Shown one piece after another: positions 34,761-43,173 of a stretch of 64,000 bases of DNA. The DNA lies in contig WFTC01000002.1 in the NCBI GenBank assembly GCA_015485665.1, positions 32,998 to 96,997 on the forward strand. Direction: 5' to 3'. The position numbers were made by a program, and so were the translations under genes. Source of the stretch: Candidatus Altimarinota bacterium. Lineage in GTDB: Bacteria; Patescibacteriota; Gracilibacteria; UBA1369; 2-02-FULL-48-14. The first letter of the stretch is position 1. Each line of letters begins with the position of its first letter. Under the pieces are notes generated by a model. The model saw only the letters and a list, made by a program, of their open reading frames with translations, searched no databases and had not been told where the DNA came from.

Positions 34761-34790
34761 TTGTCCAACCTGATAACAGGTGCATATAAT
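34761..34790 (+). promoter_or_regulatory. Promoter for the 65-residue protein
   Basis: TTGTCC and a perfect TATAAT are 18 bp apart. The -35 coincides with the TTG that the ORF track used as start (34761), so that start cannot be on this transcript. The ATG at 34824 is supported instead. Confidence 0.65.
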
Positions 34791-34823
34791 CGGTACAGAT
34801 TTATATCTTTAATCCCCTTAACA

Positions 34824-35021
34824 ATGGCTTATGCTGTAACCAATAGTAAAGGACAAGAATACTTTCTTCACGGAAAGATGGTAACTCTCAGAGGAGGTCG
34901 CAAACAACAAATATATTACTTTGCTCGTGAAGAAAAAGCCGATGCCCTTGACGCGCTTCCGGATGGATACATTGTAACGGAAAACAAGCGAACAGGTCTA
35001 CCAATGCTGAAAAAAGGCTAG
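34824..35021 (+). CDS. Small conserved-looking basic protein
   Basis: From the ATG at 34824 the product has 65 residues: a GQEYFLHGKMVTLRGGRKQ strand-turn segment, then IYYFAREEKADALDALPDGY and VTENKRTGLPMLKK. The composition suggests a small folded protein that binds nucleic acid or a protein partner. I recall similar short hypothetical proteins from other CPR genomes but cannot name a function. A good promoter precedes it and a strong terminator follows, so it is a single-gene unit. Confidence 0.7.
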   Translation: MAYAVTNSKGQEYFLHGKMVTLRGGRKQQIYYFAREEKADALDALPDGYIVTENKRTGLPMLKKG

Positions 35022-35044
35022 AAACTTGCTCTTTATAATAAAAG

Positions 35045-35074
35045 GAGCCCTTTCTCAGTGGAAGGGCTCTTTTT
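35045..35074 (+). terminator. Rho-independent terminator
   Basis: GAGCCCTT pairs with AAGGGCTC around a short loop and is followed by TTTTT. It closes the 65-residue gene. Confidence 0.88.
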
Positions 35075-35123
35075 ATGTATATTTTTCAGTATACAATTAA
35101 ACCTTACAAGGCATTACTTTAAA

Positions 35124-35516
35124 TTACTGTATCAACAAGTCATCCACATTATTTACAGCAGAAGCATCACCATTCAACAGCATAAACAAAGCTGCAATCA
35201 GCAGAATCAAAACTATCATCCACAGCAAAGCGTAAATAAGAATTTGGAAACCTGTCATATGGCTCTTTTTATCATTCGCATAATGAAGAGGAAATCCGAA
35301 AAGCAATAAAGCTTGCACCGCTAAAAAAAGCGTGATCATGAAACCAAGAAGGAAAAAATCCATTCCGTATATTCCCTGCGCATTTAAAAGTGCTCCAAAG
35401 CGTGGAAATCCATAAGTGATAACTGCGTTTGTAAGCAATGACATAACAGCCAAAACAAAACCAATCACCGAGCATTGCTTATGATTTAATTTTTTGTGTC
35501 GTCGGAATAAAAACAT
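35124..35516 (-). CDS. Three-helix membrane protein of unknown function
   Basis: The 130 residues start with a basic stretch (RRHKKLNHKQ), followed by three membrane helices (SVIGFVLAVMSLLTNAVITYG near 15-35, MDFFLLGFMITLFLAVQALLLF near 52-73, and ILIYALLWMIVLILLIAALFML near 92-113) and an acidic tail. No family recognised. The gene start overlaps a 32-residue single-helix ORF upstream. Confidence 0.6.
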   Translation of the reverse strand: MFLFRRHKKLNHKQCSVIGFVLAVMSLLTNAVITYGFPRFGALLNAQGIYGMDFFLLGFMITLFLAVQALLLFGFPLHYANDKKSHMTGFQILIYALLWMIVLILLIAALFMLLNGDASAVNNVDDLLIQ

Positions 35517-35584
35517 TCTTGAATGAGGTTAAGAGTATAAGGAATGCCCAGAACAATGAACACAATGATAATAAGATAGATCAT
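35486..35584 (-). CDS. Possible 32-residue single-helix membrane peptide
   Basis: The ORF is too short for the track. It begins MIYLIIIVFIVLGIPYTLNL and ends SDDTKN, i.e. one membrane helix and a polar tail. It overlaps the start of the three-helix membrane protein gene by 31 bases in another frame. Hydrophobic peptides of this size are sometimes accessory subunits of membrane complexes, but chance ORFs also look like this. Confidence 0.4.
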   Translation of the reverse strand: MIYLIIIVFIVLGIPYTLNLIQECFYSDDTKN

Positions 35585-35630
35585 AGCATGGGATTTACTA
35601 TATCCTAGCAGCATATAAACTCATTTTGCA

Positions 35631-36242
35631 ATGATACTCTTGGAAATTTTAAAAATGTTCTTCATAGAACTTTTCACTTTTGAAAAACTTGAATTATTTA
35701 TAATTCTACTATTCACAGGTCCAACACTCTATGCCATGCTGTCCGGCGCACCTTTTGTTCCGACTCAAATGAAACAAGTAAATAGAATGCTAAGCGCAGT
35801 ACCCCTAAAAAGTGGCATGAAATTATATGATCTTGGCTCAGGTGACGGCAGATTGGTTTATAAAGCCAACAAAGATTATGGAGTGAAATCCATAGGTTAT
35901 GAATTCTCACCTTTTGTTTGGATGTTATCCAAATTACTACAAAAAACACTATGGCGAAGCAAAGCTCAACTTATTTATGGCAATTTTTGGGATAAAGATC
36001 TAAGCGACGCAGATGTTATAGTTTGCTACCTCCTACCTAGCAGCATGAAAAAAATGAAAGAAAAAATATTTCCAAAACTGCGCCAAGGAACACTTATTAT
36101 TTCACATGCTTTTTCAATTCCGGATCTAAAAGCAATAAAAATTTTGGAAGGTGATTCCGCACAAAAGCTCGGACCAGTATATGTTTATAGTATCTCATTG
36201 AAATCCAAGCCAAAATCAAATTCAAAAACAAAAAAGCGGTAA
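35631..36242 (+). CDS. Membrane-anchored class I SAM-dependent methyltransferase
   Basis: The 203 residues have an N-terminal membrane helix (IILLFTGPTLYAMLSGA near 22-40). A Rossmann methyltransferase domain follows, with motif I MKLYDLGSGDGRLVY near 65, an acidic Glu in GYEFSPF near 88, and DVIVCYLLPSSM near 125. The layout resembles the lysine methyltransferases of the FAM173/ATPSCKMT kind, but substrate cannot be decided. The last 146 bases overlap the convergent comEC gene. Confidence 0.82.
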   Translation: MILLEILKMFFIELFTFEKLELFIILLFTGPTLYAMLSGAPFVPTQMKQVNRMLSAVPLKSGMKLYDLGSGDGRLVYKANKDYGVKSIGYEFSPFVWMLSKLLQKTLWRSKAQLIYGNFWDKDLSDADVIVCYLLPSSMKKMKEKIFPKLRQGTLIISHAFSIPDLKAIKILEGDSAQKLGPVYVYSISLKSKPKSNSKTKKR

Positions 36243-37533
36243 AAGATAAAGTCATTGGAATCTCAATCCAAGGTAAAGCTGAAAGCCACAATGCAATTAA
36301 CTCTACAAGCCTCAAATTAACCCACGCAATCATTGCCACTGGTGCTCCGAAGATAATAGATGCTGCAGAGAAAAACATAGCGGGAGCCAAAAAAGGTGCA
36401 GCAAGAACATTTGCAATTGGAGAAATCCATGAAAAGCGACCAAAGTGAAACAAAATAAGAGGTGTGGTTGAAATTTGTGCTGCAAGTGTCAGTAGTAAAG
36501 CCTCTCTAAGAATTGGGATTCTGTTCCATTTTGGAACAAGCTCTTCAAGCATTGGAACAAAAATTAAAAGTCCCATTGTGGACGCAAAACTGAGCTGGAA
36601 TCCAACATCATACAAAAGAATATATGGATTTATAAATACCATAATAAACGCACTCCAAAGCAAAGCGAAAAAAACTTGGCTCTTTCGTCCCGTAAACAAA
36701 GCCCATAAAGCCAATGCTCCCATAATACCGGCACGCACAACAGCAGCAGATGCACCAACTAAAATAACAAAGAGAAAAATTGCAAGCGTAGTAATAATCA
36801 CTCTGGATTTTAAATGTAGAAAAGAAAAAAATGTGAACATAATGGCAATAATCAAACTTATATTATAACCCGAAATTGCAACGATATGGGTTAAACCCAC
36901 AGCTTGAAATGCCTGAGCCAAATCTTCAGGCATTCCTCTACGACTACCAAGTATTAAGCCTGCTGCAAAAGAAGATTCCGGCTCCATATAGAGCTCATTT
37001 AAACGAATTTCAACCCAATTCTTTAAATCGTAAAGAAAAGCACGGATAGATACAGAATCACGTTCATTTATTACATCAACATTGGCACGATTCATAACCC
37101 ACCATATCCTGTAACGAGACAAATGAGCAGCATAATTAAAACCATTAATATCTGTGGAGGGCGACTCAATTACACCTTTCACATTAAGTAAATCTCCATA
37201 ATGTAATTCTTGATAAAGATTTACTTTCAGTAATACACGCCCATATTTCGTAAGTACGGTTATTTTTTGATGATCTTGCCTTACATCTATTTCTTCAACG
37301 ATCTCCCCTGAAATTTCCACAAATTCCCCTTCTGGCGCTCTAATGCGCTGAGCTTCAAAAAACTCAACTCGCCATAACCCCAAGAAAAAAGCAAGTAAAA
37401 ATAAAAATGCTTTATATCTCCTGAAAAGGAGTAAAAGCAATAATACAAAAGGAGCATAACTTGGCAAAGACCAAGCTAAAGCAACACCTAAAAAGAAAGA
37501 TAAGACCACAAAAATAACACTTGCCATAGTCAC
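36097..37533 (-). CDS. comEC: ComEC/Rec2-family DNA uptake channel
   Basis: ComEC carries single-stranded DNA across the inner membrane during transformation. The 478 residues have N-terminal helices, then an OB-like DUF4131 region (about 60-150). The Competence domain follows with GLTHIVAISGYNISLII near 210, VRAGIMGALALWA and further helices. The C-terminal metallo-beta-lactamase domain of longer ComEC proteins is absent. The final helix and basic tail are encoded opposite the methyltransferase gene. No other uptake genes are in the window. Confidence 0.9.
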   Translation of the reverse strand: MTMASVIFVVLSFFLGVALAWSLPSYAPFVLLLLLLFRRYKAFLFLLAFFLGLWRVEFFEAQRIRAPEGEFVEISGEIVEEIDVRQDHQKITVLTKYGRVLLKVNLYQELHYGDLLNVKGVIESPSTDINGFNYAAHLSRYRIWWVMNRANVDVINERDSVSIRAFLYDLKNWVEIRLNELYMEPESSFAAGLILGSRRGMPEDLAQAFQAVGLTHIVAISGYNISLIIAIMFTFFSFLHLKSRVIITTLAIFLFVILVGASAAVVRAGIMGALALWALFTGRKSQVFFALLWSAFIMVFINPYILLYDVGFQLSFASTMGLLIFVPMLEELVPKWNRIPILREALLLTLAAQISTTPLILFHFGRFSWISPIANVLAAPFLAPAMFFSAASIIFGAPVAMIAWVNLRLVELIALWLSALPWIEIPMTLSFTAFLFLNLILAWISMRYYKHILVRAFVRNHLPKFLLLLDPELKKHVK

Positions 37534-37550
37534 AAGCTACATAAAAAGAC

Positions 37551-37578
37551 CTGACATTTTTCTGAAAAAAAGTAGAAT
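37551..37578 (+). promoter_or_regulatory. Promoter giving a leaderless LCP mRNA
   Basis: CTGACA and TAGAAT are 16 bp apart, and the -10 ends nine bases before the LCP ATG. The transcript would start within about three bases of the start codon. Confidence 0.55.
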
Positions 37579-37587
37579 GGTGCTCGT

Positions 37588-39000
37588 ATGAACGGATTCC
37601 AAAAAAAACCACTCTACTCAAAATGGGAGAAAAAGGCCTCACACTGGATTAAAGGTCATATAATACTAACTGTCATCATTTTAATCTTGGGCGCCTTCAC
37701 AATAAAAGGAGTGGTTGGTGCTATCAAAATTGGTGAGCCATTTTCCGTAAAACAAATTGTTATTTCAGCAATAAGCAACGGTATAGAAACAGATTCCTAC
37801 GGACGTACAAACATATTGCTGCTCGGTATAGGCGGCGAAGGGCACGATGGTGCAAATTTAACGGATACAATGATTGTTGCTTCAATAGATTATAAAAATA
37901 ATTTACTTCCAATGCTTTCAATTCCACGCGACCTTTACGTGGAAAATGAAAAGGTTGGATGGGGTACTAGACTGAACGGAATTTATGAGCTCATTTTGGA
38001 TGATACAGGAGATCAGGAACAAGCTATTGAGGAATTACGAAGTGAAATTGAAAAAATATTAGGCATTGAAATTCAGTATTATGCGATGGTAGATTTTCAA
38101 GGTTTTGAAGATATTGTGGATGCAATTGGTGGAATTAGCATAGATGTTGAATCAGAACTTTACGACCCTTTCTACCCAGGCCCCGATGGAAGCGGCATCA
38201 CATACGATCCTTTTTATGTCAGTGCCGGTACACAAGAAATGGATGGAGAAACAGCACTTAAATATGCACGTAGCAGAAGCACAAGTTCCGATTTTGATAG
38301 AGCTCGACGCCAACAAAAAGTTATAAACGCAATCAAGGAAAAAGCCTTGAATCTTGGATTTGTACTAAAACCTGGAAAAATTACAGACACCATCAAAGCA
38401 ATATCAAATAATTTTAAAACAAACCTAAGTATAAAAGAAATAATTACCCTAGCTGGCATGGCTGATAAATTCAATAGTGATTCCATGATTTCAGAAGTAA
38501 TCAATGACCTTGCCTATGAAAGAGCAGGCTTTCTTTACACACCTGAACGAGAAGCATACGGTGGCGCTTTCGTTTTAGTACCTTACGCAGGTAGCTTTGA
38601 TGAAATAAATATGTTTGCTAAACTATTCTTCTACAATCCTGAAGTCTATAAAAAACAAACACCTATTCAAATTTTAAACGGAACAAAAACAGAAAGTTTA
38701 GCCGGCCTTAGCAAAATGTATTTGCATCGTTACGGATTTAATGTAATTGAATATGGTAATGCCATTGAAAAAAATGTGGAAAAAACCAAAATTTACATCT
38801 TGGACAAAGAAAGTTCTGAAGAAGATAAAACTGCTGAAATTCTACCAAGCCTTACTTTTGGTGAAATCAGCTATGAAGTTCCTGAGAAATACCAATCTCC
38901 AAATTGGGAAACTGAAGCAAGCATTATTATTGAATTGGGAGAAGATTTTGCAAAGTATTACAAGGAAAATAAAGACCTGTTTTATATAGGATTTTACTAG
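37588..39000 (+). CDS. LytR-CpsA-Psr (LCP) family glycopolymer ligase
   Basis: LCP proteins transfer polyprenyl-linked glycopolymers to peptidoglycan on the outer face. The 470 residues have a cytoplasmic basic tail and a membrane helix (HIILTVIILILGAFTIKGVV). The LCP domain (70-270) has NILLLGIGGEGHDGANLTDTM, LPMLSIPRDLYV, GGISIDVE and LKYARSRSTSSDFDRARRQQ with the conserved Arg residues. A LytR_C-like domain (about 355-470) closes it, with IQILNGTKTESLAGL. It may attach the glycan begun by the sugar transferase at 2.9 kb. Confidence 0.93.
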   Translation: MNGFQKKPLYSKWEKKASHWIKGHIILTVIILILGAFTIKGVVGAIKIGEPFSVKQIVISAISNGIETDSYGRTNILLLGIGGEGHDGANLTDTMIVASIDYKNNLLPMLSIPRDLYVENEKVGWGTRLNGIYELILDDTGDQEQAIEELRSEIEKILGIEIQYYAMVDFQGFEDIVDAIGGISIDVESELYDPFYPGPDGSGITYDPFYVSAGTQEMDGETALKYARSRSTSSDFDRARRQQKVINAIKEKALNLGFVLKPGKITDTIKAISNNFKTNLSIKEIITLAGMADKFNSDSMISEVINDLAYERAGFLYTPEREAYGGAFVLVPYAGSFDEINMFAKLFFYNPEVYKKQTPIQILNGTKTESLAGLSKMYLHRYGFNVIEYGNAIEKNVEKTKIYILDKESSEEDKTAEILPSLTFGEISYEVPEKYQSPNWETEASIIIELGEDFAKYYKENKDLFYIGFY

Positions 39001-39012
39001 AGCCTCATTTAA

Positions 39013-39720
39013 ATGCCTATCCGTATAAATAAAGCTATTGCAGATGCAGGGTTTTGTTCACGTCGCAAAGCGGATGAACTTATTGCATCCGGAAAAGTTA
39101 CTATAAACGGGGAAATAGCAAAAATAGGACAGATGGTAAAATCAAAAGATTGTATCAGAATAAACAACAAACTTTTAAAAAAACACGAGCAAATTACACT
39201 TATGCTAAATAAGCCTGCCGGAATAATCACATCAAAATCCGACCCTCATCATAAAATGACTGTCATGTCATTACTACCGAAAGAATTGCAACATCTAAAA
39301 CCGGCTGGGCGTTTGGATAAAGAAAGTGAAGGATTACTTATTTTAAGTTCTGACGGTGATATAATACAAAAACTCACCCACCCCAAACATGCTCATAAAA
39401 AAATTTATGAAATAATAGTAAAAGGTCATGCAAAAACAAGTGATCTAGAGGTTCTAGGCTTGGGAAAATTAAAATTGGACGGATACACATTGAAAGCAAT
39501 GAAATTTAGAATTATGGGAAAAGTAAAAAATGGCAAAACTCGCATAAGCTTGGAATTAAGTGAAGGGCGCAACAGGCAAATCAGACGTGTAATGGATAAA
39601 CTCGGCTTTCCCGTGCTATATTTACGCCGCACTCAAATAGGATCATTACATTTGAAAAATCTGCCATCCGGACATTACAAAATACTATCTCAAGAAGAAC
39701 TCTCTCTGGCTCTATCATAG
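39013..39720 (+). CDS. rluB: RluB/RsuA-family pseudouridine synthase
   Basis: The 235 residues have an N-terminal S4 RNA-binding domain (IRINKAIADAGFCSRRKADELI, near 3-60). The catalytic domain follows, with the active Asp in PAGRLDKESEGLLILSSDGD near 100 and GRNRQIRRVMDKLG near 195. The family modifies 23S rRNA U2605 (RluB) or 16S U516 (RsuA). Length and motifs do not fully separate these, so the symbol is a best guess. Confidence 0.88.
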   Translation: MPIRINKAIADAGFCSRRKADELIASGKVTINGEIAKIGQMVKSKDCIRINNKLLKKHEQITLMLNKPAGIITSKSDPHHKMTVMSLLPKELQHLKPAGRLDKESEGLLILSSDGDIIQKLTHPKHAHKKIYEIIVKGHAKTSDLEVLGLGKLKLDGYTLKAMKFRIMGKVKNGKTRISLELSEGRNRQIRRVMDKLGFPVLYLRRTQIGSLHLKNLPSGHYKILSQEELSLALS

Positions 39721-39741
39721 CTTTACTGACAAAAGACACAA

Positions 39742-40614
39742 ATGTTAAACGGTTTATTATCTCTCTTGATTGCCGGCAATTTATCCGCTTCAAATGTGAA
39801 TGTTAAATCTGATTTAAGCACTTTTGATGATAGAAAGTTATTGAAGGTAGAGCCATTGCCTCAACAAAAGGAATACATCCTACCCGATGATGTAAGTGCG
39901 AAATCAGTATTTATAATAGATCTGAAATCAAAAAGTCGTCTTTACACATATAATGAAGAAGCAAAACGTCCAATCGCCAGCCTGACCAAATTAATGACTG
40001 CAGATATCATTCTTGAAGAAAATGATCTGAGCGCAATTGTAAAAATAAATTCTCAAGCGGCAAATAGCATAGGATCAAAAATGGGGCTCTCGGATGGTGA
40101 AGAAATTAGCGTTAAAGATCTCTTGAAAGGTATGCTGATAAATTCAGGGAACGATGCAGCCACAGCCTTGGCAATTTACAATGCAGGTGATGTAATGACA
40201 TTCGTAAATAAAATGAATGAACATGCCGCATTACTTGGCATGAAAAACACTATATATAAAAACCCAACGGGATTGGATTCAAACGGCGCAGTATCCACGG
40301 CATATGATCAAGGATTGTTAGCTTCTCATCTTTTGGATGATGACTTAATAAGAACATTCATCAATATACAAAGCACTGAAGTCCTAAGTGAATCAGGCAA
40401 TATTCACACATTGCAAAATACAAATAAACTTCTAGGTGAAATGGGAGTAAAAGGCATGAAAACCGGTCGCACCGATGCTGCAGGCGAATGTTTGATTACA
40501 TTATCTGAAAGTCCAGATGGAAATGAAGTATTGACCATAGTTCTTGGAAGCCAAAGACGTTTTAAAGATACAAAGACACTGCTTGACTGGGTTTATCAAA
40601 CATTTACATGGTAA
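39742..40614 (+). CDS. D-alanyl-D-alanine carboxypeptidase (peptidase S11)
   Basis: The enzyme trims the terminal D-Ala from peptidoglycan stems. The 290 residues start with a short hydrophobic segment (LLSLLIAGNLSAS) that acts as signal or anchor. Catalytic motifs are ASLTKLM (SxxK) near 76-82, NSGNDAA (SxN) near 133 and MKTGRTDAAG (KTG) near 240. The C-terminal PBP5 beta domain is missing. It follows the pseudouridine synthase gene by 21 bases. Confidence 0.92.
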   Translation: MLNGLLSLLIAGNLSASNVNVKSDLSTFDDRKLLKVEPLPQQKEYILPDDVSAKSVFIIDLKSKSRLYTYNEEAKRPIASLTKLMTADIILEENDLSAIVKINSQAANSIGSKMGLSDGEEISVKDLLKGMLINSGNDAATALAIYNAGDVMTFVNKMNEHAALLGMKNTIYKNPTGLDSNGAVSTAYDQGLLASHLLDDDLIRTFINIQSTEVLSESGNIHTLQNTNKLLGEMGVKGMKTGRTDAAGECLITLSESPDGNEVLTIVLGSQRRFKDTKTLLDWVYQTFTW

Positions 40615-40649
40615 AAAGCTAAGTTATTAGTCTAAAAATTAACACAAAT

Positions 40650-40670
40650 TATTGACTTTTACAGTCAATA
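40650..40670. repeat. Perfect 8-bp inverted repeat over the ccdA promoter
   Basis: TATTGACT and AGTCAATA flank TTTAC. The left arm includes the -35 hexamer TTGACT of the predicted ccdA promoter (-10 TAACCT 17 bp later). This suits a repressor or activator operator. A second dyad-like stretch, CCTAGGTGGTAGG, follows it. Confidence 0.6.
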
Positions 40671-40680
40671 CCTGTAACCT
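40652..40680 (+). promoter_or_regulatory. Predicted promoter for ccdA and the thioredoxin-like gene
   Basis: TTGACT and TAACCT are separated by 17 bp. The -10 is imperfect, which is usual for regulated promoters. A perfect inverted repeat covers the -35. Confidence 0.5.
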
Positions 40681-40733
40681 AGGTGGTAGGTAGAATAGTG
40701 CTAAAGTAAATAATCCAATAAAATTAATGTCAT

Positions 40734-41735
40734 ATGAATAGTAACAATATTAAAAAATACTTGGTGCTACTCGCATCTATATTGTTTTCAGTTTTGCTCT
40801 TGGGTGGAGTCTATCTTTTTACAACACCGGGGCAAACTGTTAATTTTGCATTTGCTTATGTCGTTGGTTTATCAATGATTGTATTGCCATGCACATTACC
40901 TCTTGCATTTGTTATTGTACCTTTAGCAATGGGCAAAAATCCTAAAAAAGGACTCTTAATGTCTTTATTTTTCGGGCTGGGGTTATCAATAACCTTGTCA
41001 ATATACGGTCTTTTTATAGCATTCGTAGGTAGTTCCATAGGATTGGATCAAGCAGCAAGCGATGCTGGTGCAATAAGTAAAATACTATTCATTATAGGAG
41101 GACTTGCAGCCTTTATTTTCGGACTATCAGAACTGAATCTGATTAAATTTAAAATTCCAAGTTACAGTGGTGCTTATCCTGAATTCATTCAAAAACAAGG
41201 AGATTATTTAAAGGCATTTTTCTTAGGATTATTTCTTGGAAATGCAGGTGTAGGCTGTCCAAACCCATTGTTTTACGTTTTATTGGGCGACATAGCCATA
41301 AGTGGTAGTTTATTGAATGGATTGGGGCTGGGTTTTATACACGGTGTGGGAAGAGCTACTCCATTGATTTTCTTGGCAATACTCGGCTTACTCGGAGTGA
41401 ATGCAGTGGGAAGTATTGCATCCAAATCTGCAGCAGTTAAGAAAATCAGTGGCATTGTACTAATAATCTTAGGTTCTTTTATATTCATATCCGGCACTTC
41501 TCATCAATGGTTTGAAGAAACGCCTATACACAAAGGCTGGAATCAAGCGGTTGAATTCGTAATGGGAGACACTGTAACTGAAATACAAGATGCAAAAGAT
41601 ACTGAAACAACTCAAGCAACTGAAGAAAAAGATCACACGGATGCAGATGATTACATCCCGGCACCTTGGTCATGGATTGTATTTTTCAGTATGATAATAG
41701 CTCCTTTAAGTTGGTATAAACTAAAGAAAAAATAA
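40734..41735 (+). CDS. CcdA/DsbD-type thiol-electron transporter
   Basis: Such proteins carry reducing equivalents across the membrane to periplasmic thiol proteins. The 333 residues contain about seven membrane helices. The two key Cys residues sit in VLPCTLPLAF near 55 and VGCPNPLFYVLLGD near 180, as in CcdA. A C-terminal polar Glu/Thr/Asp-rich loop near 285-310 and a last helix follow. A small CxxC protein is encoded 26 bases downstream and is a natural partner. No cytochrome c genes are visible. Confidence 0.85.
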   Translation: MNSNNIKKYLVLLASILFSVLLLGGVYLFTTPGQTVNFAFAYVVGLSMIVLPCTLPLAFVIVPLAMGKNPKKGLLMSLFFGLGLSITLSIYGLFIAFVGSSIGLDQAASDAGAISKILFIIGGLAAFIFGLSELNLIKFKIPSYSGAYPEFIQKQGDYLKAFFLGLFLGNAGVGCPNPLFYVLLGDIAISGSLLNGLGLGFIHGVGRATPLIFLAILGLLGVNAVGSIASKSAAVKKISGIVLIILGSFIFISGTSHQWFEETPIHKGWNQAVEFVMGDTVTEIQDAKDTETTQATEEKDHTDADDYIPAPWSWIVFFSMIIAPLSWYKLKKK

Positions 41736-41761
41736 CTTTTATTCTATAACACTTTAAAGTT

Positions 41762-42013
41762 ATGAAAACCATACAATTTCTCACTATGGAAGGTTGTCAC
41801 AGTTGCGCCGAAGCTAAAGCAATTTTTGATGAAGCTTTAACAAATTATCCGAATATTAAAATAGAGGAAATTGATATTGCATCTGAAGAAGGACAAGCCT
41901 TAGCATCAAAATATAGTGTAATGGCTTCACCAGGCATTATTATTGAAGGAGAATTATTTTCTACAGGCGGAGTAGATAAAGATAAGTTGCTATCCAAGCT
42001 TGCATCCATGTAG
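41762..42013 (+). CDS. Small thioredoxin/glutaredoxin-like protein
   Basis: The 83 residues form a thioredoxin fold with the active site GCHSC near 11-15 and the cis-proline loop in MASPGIIIEGE near 58. It lacks a signal peptide, so it is cytoplasmic and could reduce the neighbouring CcdA-like protein from inside. Redox partners are inferred from position only. Confidence 0.85.
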   Translation: MKTIQFLTMEGCHSCAEAKAIFDEALTNYPNIKIEEIDIASEEGQALASKYSVMASPGIIIEGELFSTGGVDKDKLLSKLASM

Positions 42014-42036
42014 ATGAAAGATTTATCATTTCCCAC

Positions 42037-42065
42037 TTGAATATAAAATGGGTGTTCAATAAAAT
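42037..42065 (+). promoter_or_regulatory. Promoter giving a leaderless mraY mRNA
   Basis: TTGAAT and TAAAAT are 17 bp apart; the -10 ends eight bases before the mraY ATG. This is one of the clearest leaderless arrangements in the window. Confidence 0.65.
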
Positions 42066-42073
42066 GGTGGAAA

Positions 42074-43138
42074 ATGAATATCTTTCCAATAACTGAACAG
42101 GTGCGCCACATGATCCTCATTCTTGGATCCGGCTTTCTGTCCTTTGCTATCAGCATGACATTAGCTCCTTGGTTCATTAGACAACTTCGCAAGTATAAGA
42201 TAGGAAAAAGCATCAGAGAAATTGCAAGTGACGGCAAAGCCGCAGCACTTTTCCACAAACTGCATGCAAAAAAAGCCGGTACACCAACAATGGGTGGCTT
42301 GTTAATTTGGGGCAGCAGTATGGCTGTTATACTGCTGAGTCGCTTCCTGTCTTACATTGGAGTCTTTGAAAGCTCACTATTAAACCGTAAAGAAACCTAT
42401 CTTCCCATTTTTACTCTCATTACAGTTGGTCTGCTAGGAGCGGTTGATGATTGGTTTAATATTAAAGAAATTGGTAAAAACAAAGGTATAAACATCAAAC
42501 CTAAATTCCTATTGCTCACAATTTTTGCCATACTTGGATCTTTATGGTTCTATTTTAAACTTGGATACGATCAAATTCATATACCAGGCGTTGGAGATTT
42601 CTTTATTGGAATATGGTACATACCTCTATTTATTTTTATCATCCAAGCAAGTGCAAATTCTGTCAATTTCAGTGATGGATTGGATGGCCTTGCAGGCGGA
42701 TTACTGATAATAGCATTCGGCGCATACGGTGTGCTGGCTTATGCTCAAGGATTACTTATTTTAGCTGCTTTATGTGCCGTTATTTTTGGATCCACCTTGG
42801 CATTTTTATGGTTCAACATTCCACCTGCTAGTTTTTACATGGGAGATACGGGCTCCTTTGCTTTAGGTGCTACTTTAGGTGTCATGGCAATGATGACAGA
42901 TACAATTCTCATTCTACCTTTCATAGCTTTCATACCTGTTATAGAAACTTTATCCGTAATTATTCAGCTCACTTCCAAAAAACTTTTCGGCAAAAAAGTA
43001 TTTCATATCGCACCTATTCATCATCATTTTGAGCACTTGGGTTGGCCAGAAGCTCAAGTAGTAATGCGTTTCTGGATTGTTGGAGGACTGCTTGCCTCAG
43101 CCGGTCTTATTTTAGGATTGATAGGATTGGGCACTTAA
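42074..43138 (+). CDS. mraY: Phospho-N-acetylmuramoyl-pentapeptide transferase
   Basis: MraY makes lipid I from UDP-MurNAc-pentapeptide and undecaprenyl phosphate. The 354 residues have about ten membrane helices. Active-site blocks are KKAGTPTMGGLLIW near 73, LLGAVDDWFNI near 120, NSVNFSDGLDGLAGG near 197, FYMGDTGS near 256 and the HHHFEHLGW segment near 317. It stands alone here, away from rsmH and the ftsL-like gene at 50 kb, so the usual division/cell-wall cluster is broken up. Confidence 0.96.
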   Translation: MNIFPITEQVRHMILILGSGFLSFAISMTLAPWFIRQLRKYKIGKSIREIASDGKAAALFHKLHAKKAGTPTMGGLLIWGSSMAVILLSRFLSYIGVFESSLLNRKETYLPIFTLITVGLLGAVDDWFNIKEIGKNKGINIKPKFLLLTIFAILGSLWFYFKLGYDQIHIPGVGDFFIGIWYIPLFIFIIQASANSVNFSDGLDGLAGGLLIIAFGAYGVLAYAQGLLILAALCAVIFGSTLAFLWFNIPPASFYMGDTGSFALGATLGVMAMMTDTILILPFIAFIPVIETLSVIIQLTSKKLFGKKVFHIAPIHHHFEHLGWPEAQVVMRFWIVGGLLASAGLILGLIGLGT

Positions 43139-43173
43139 TTCTTACAAATCATTCAATTTCTATTAATAAGTCT

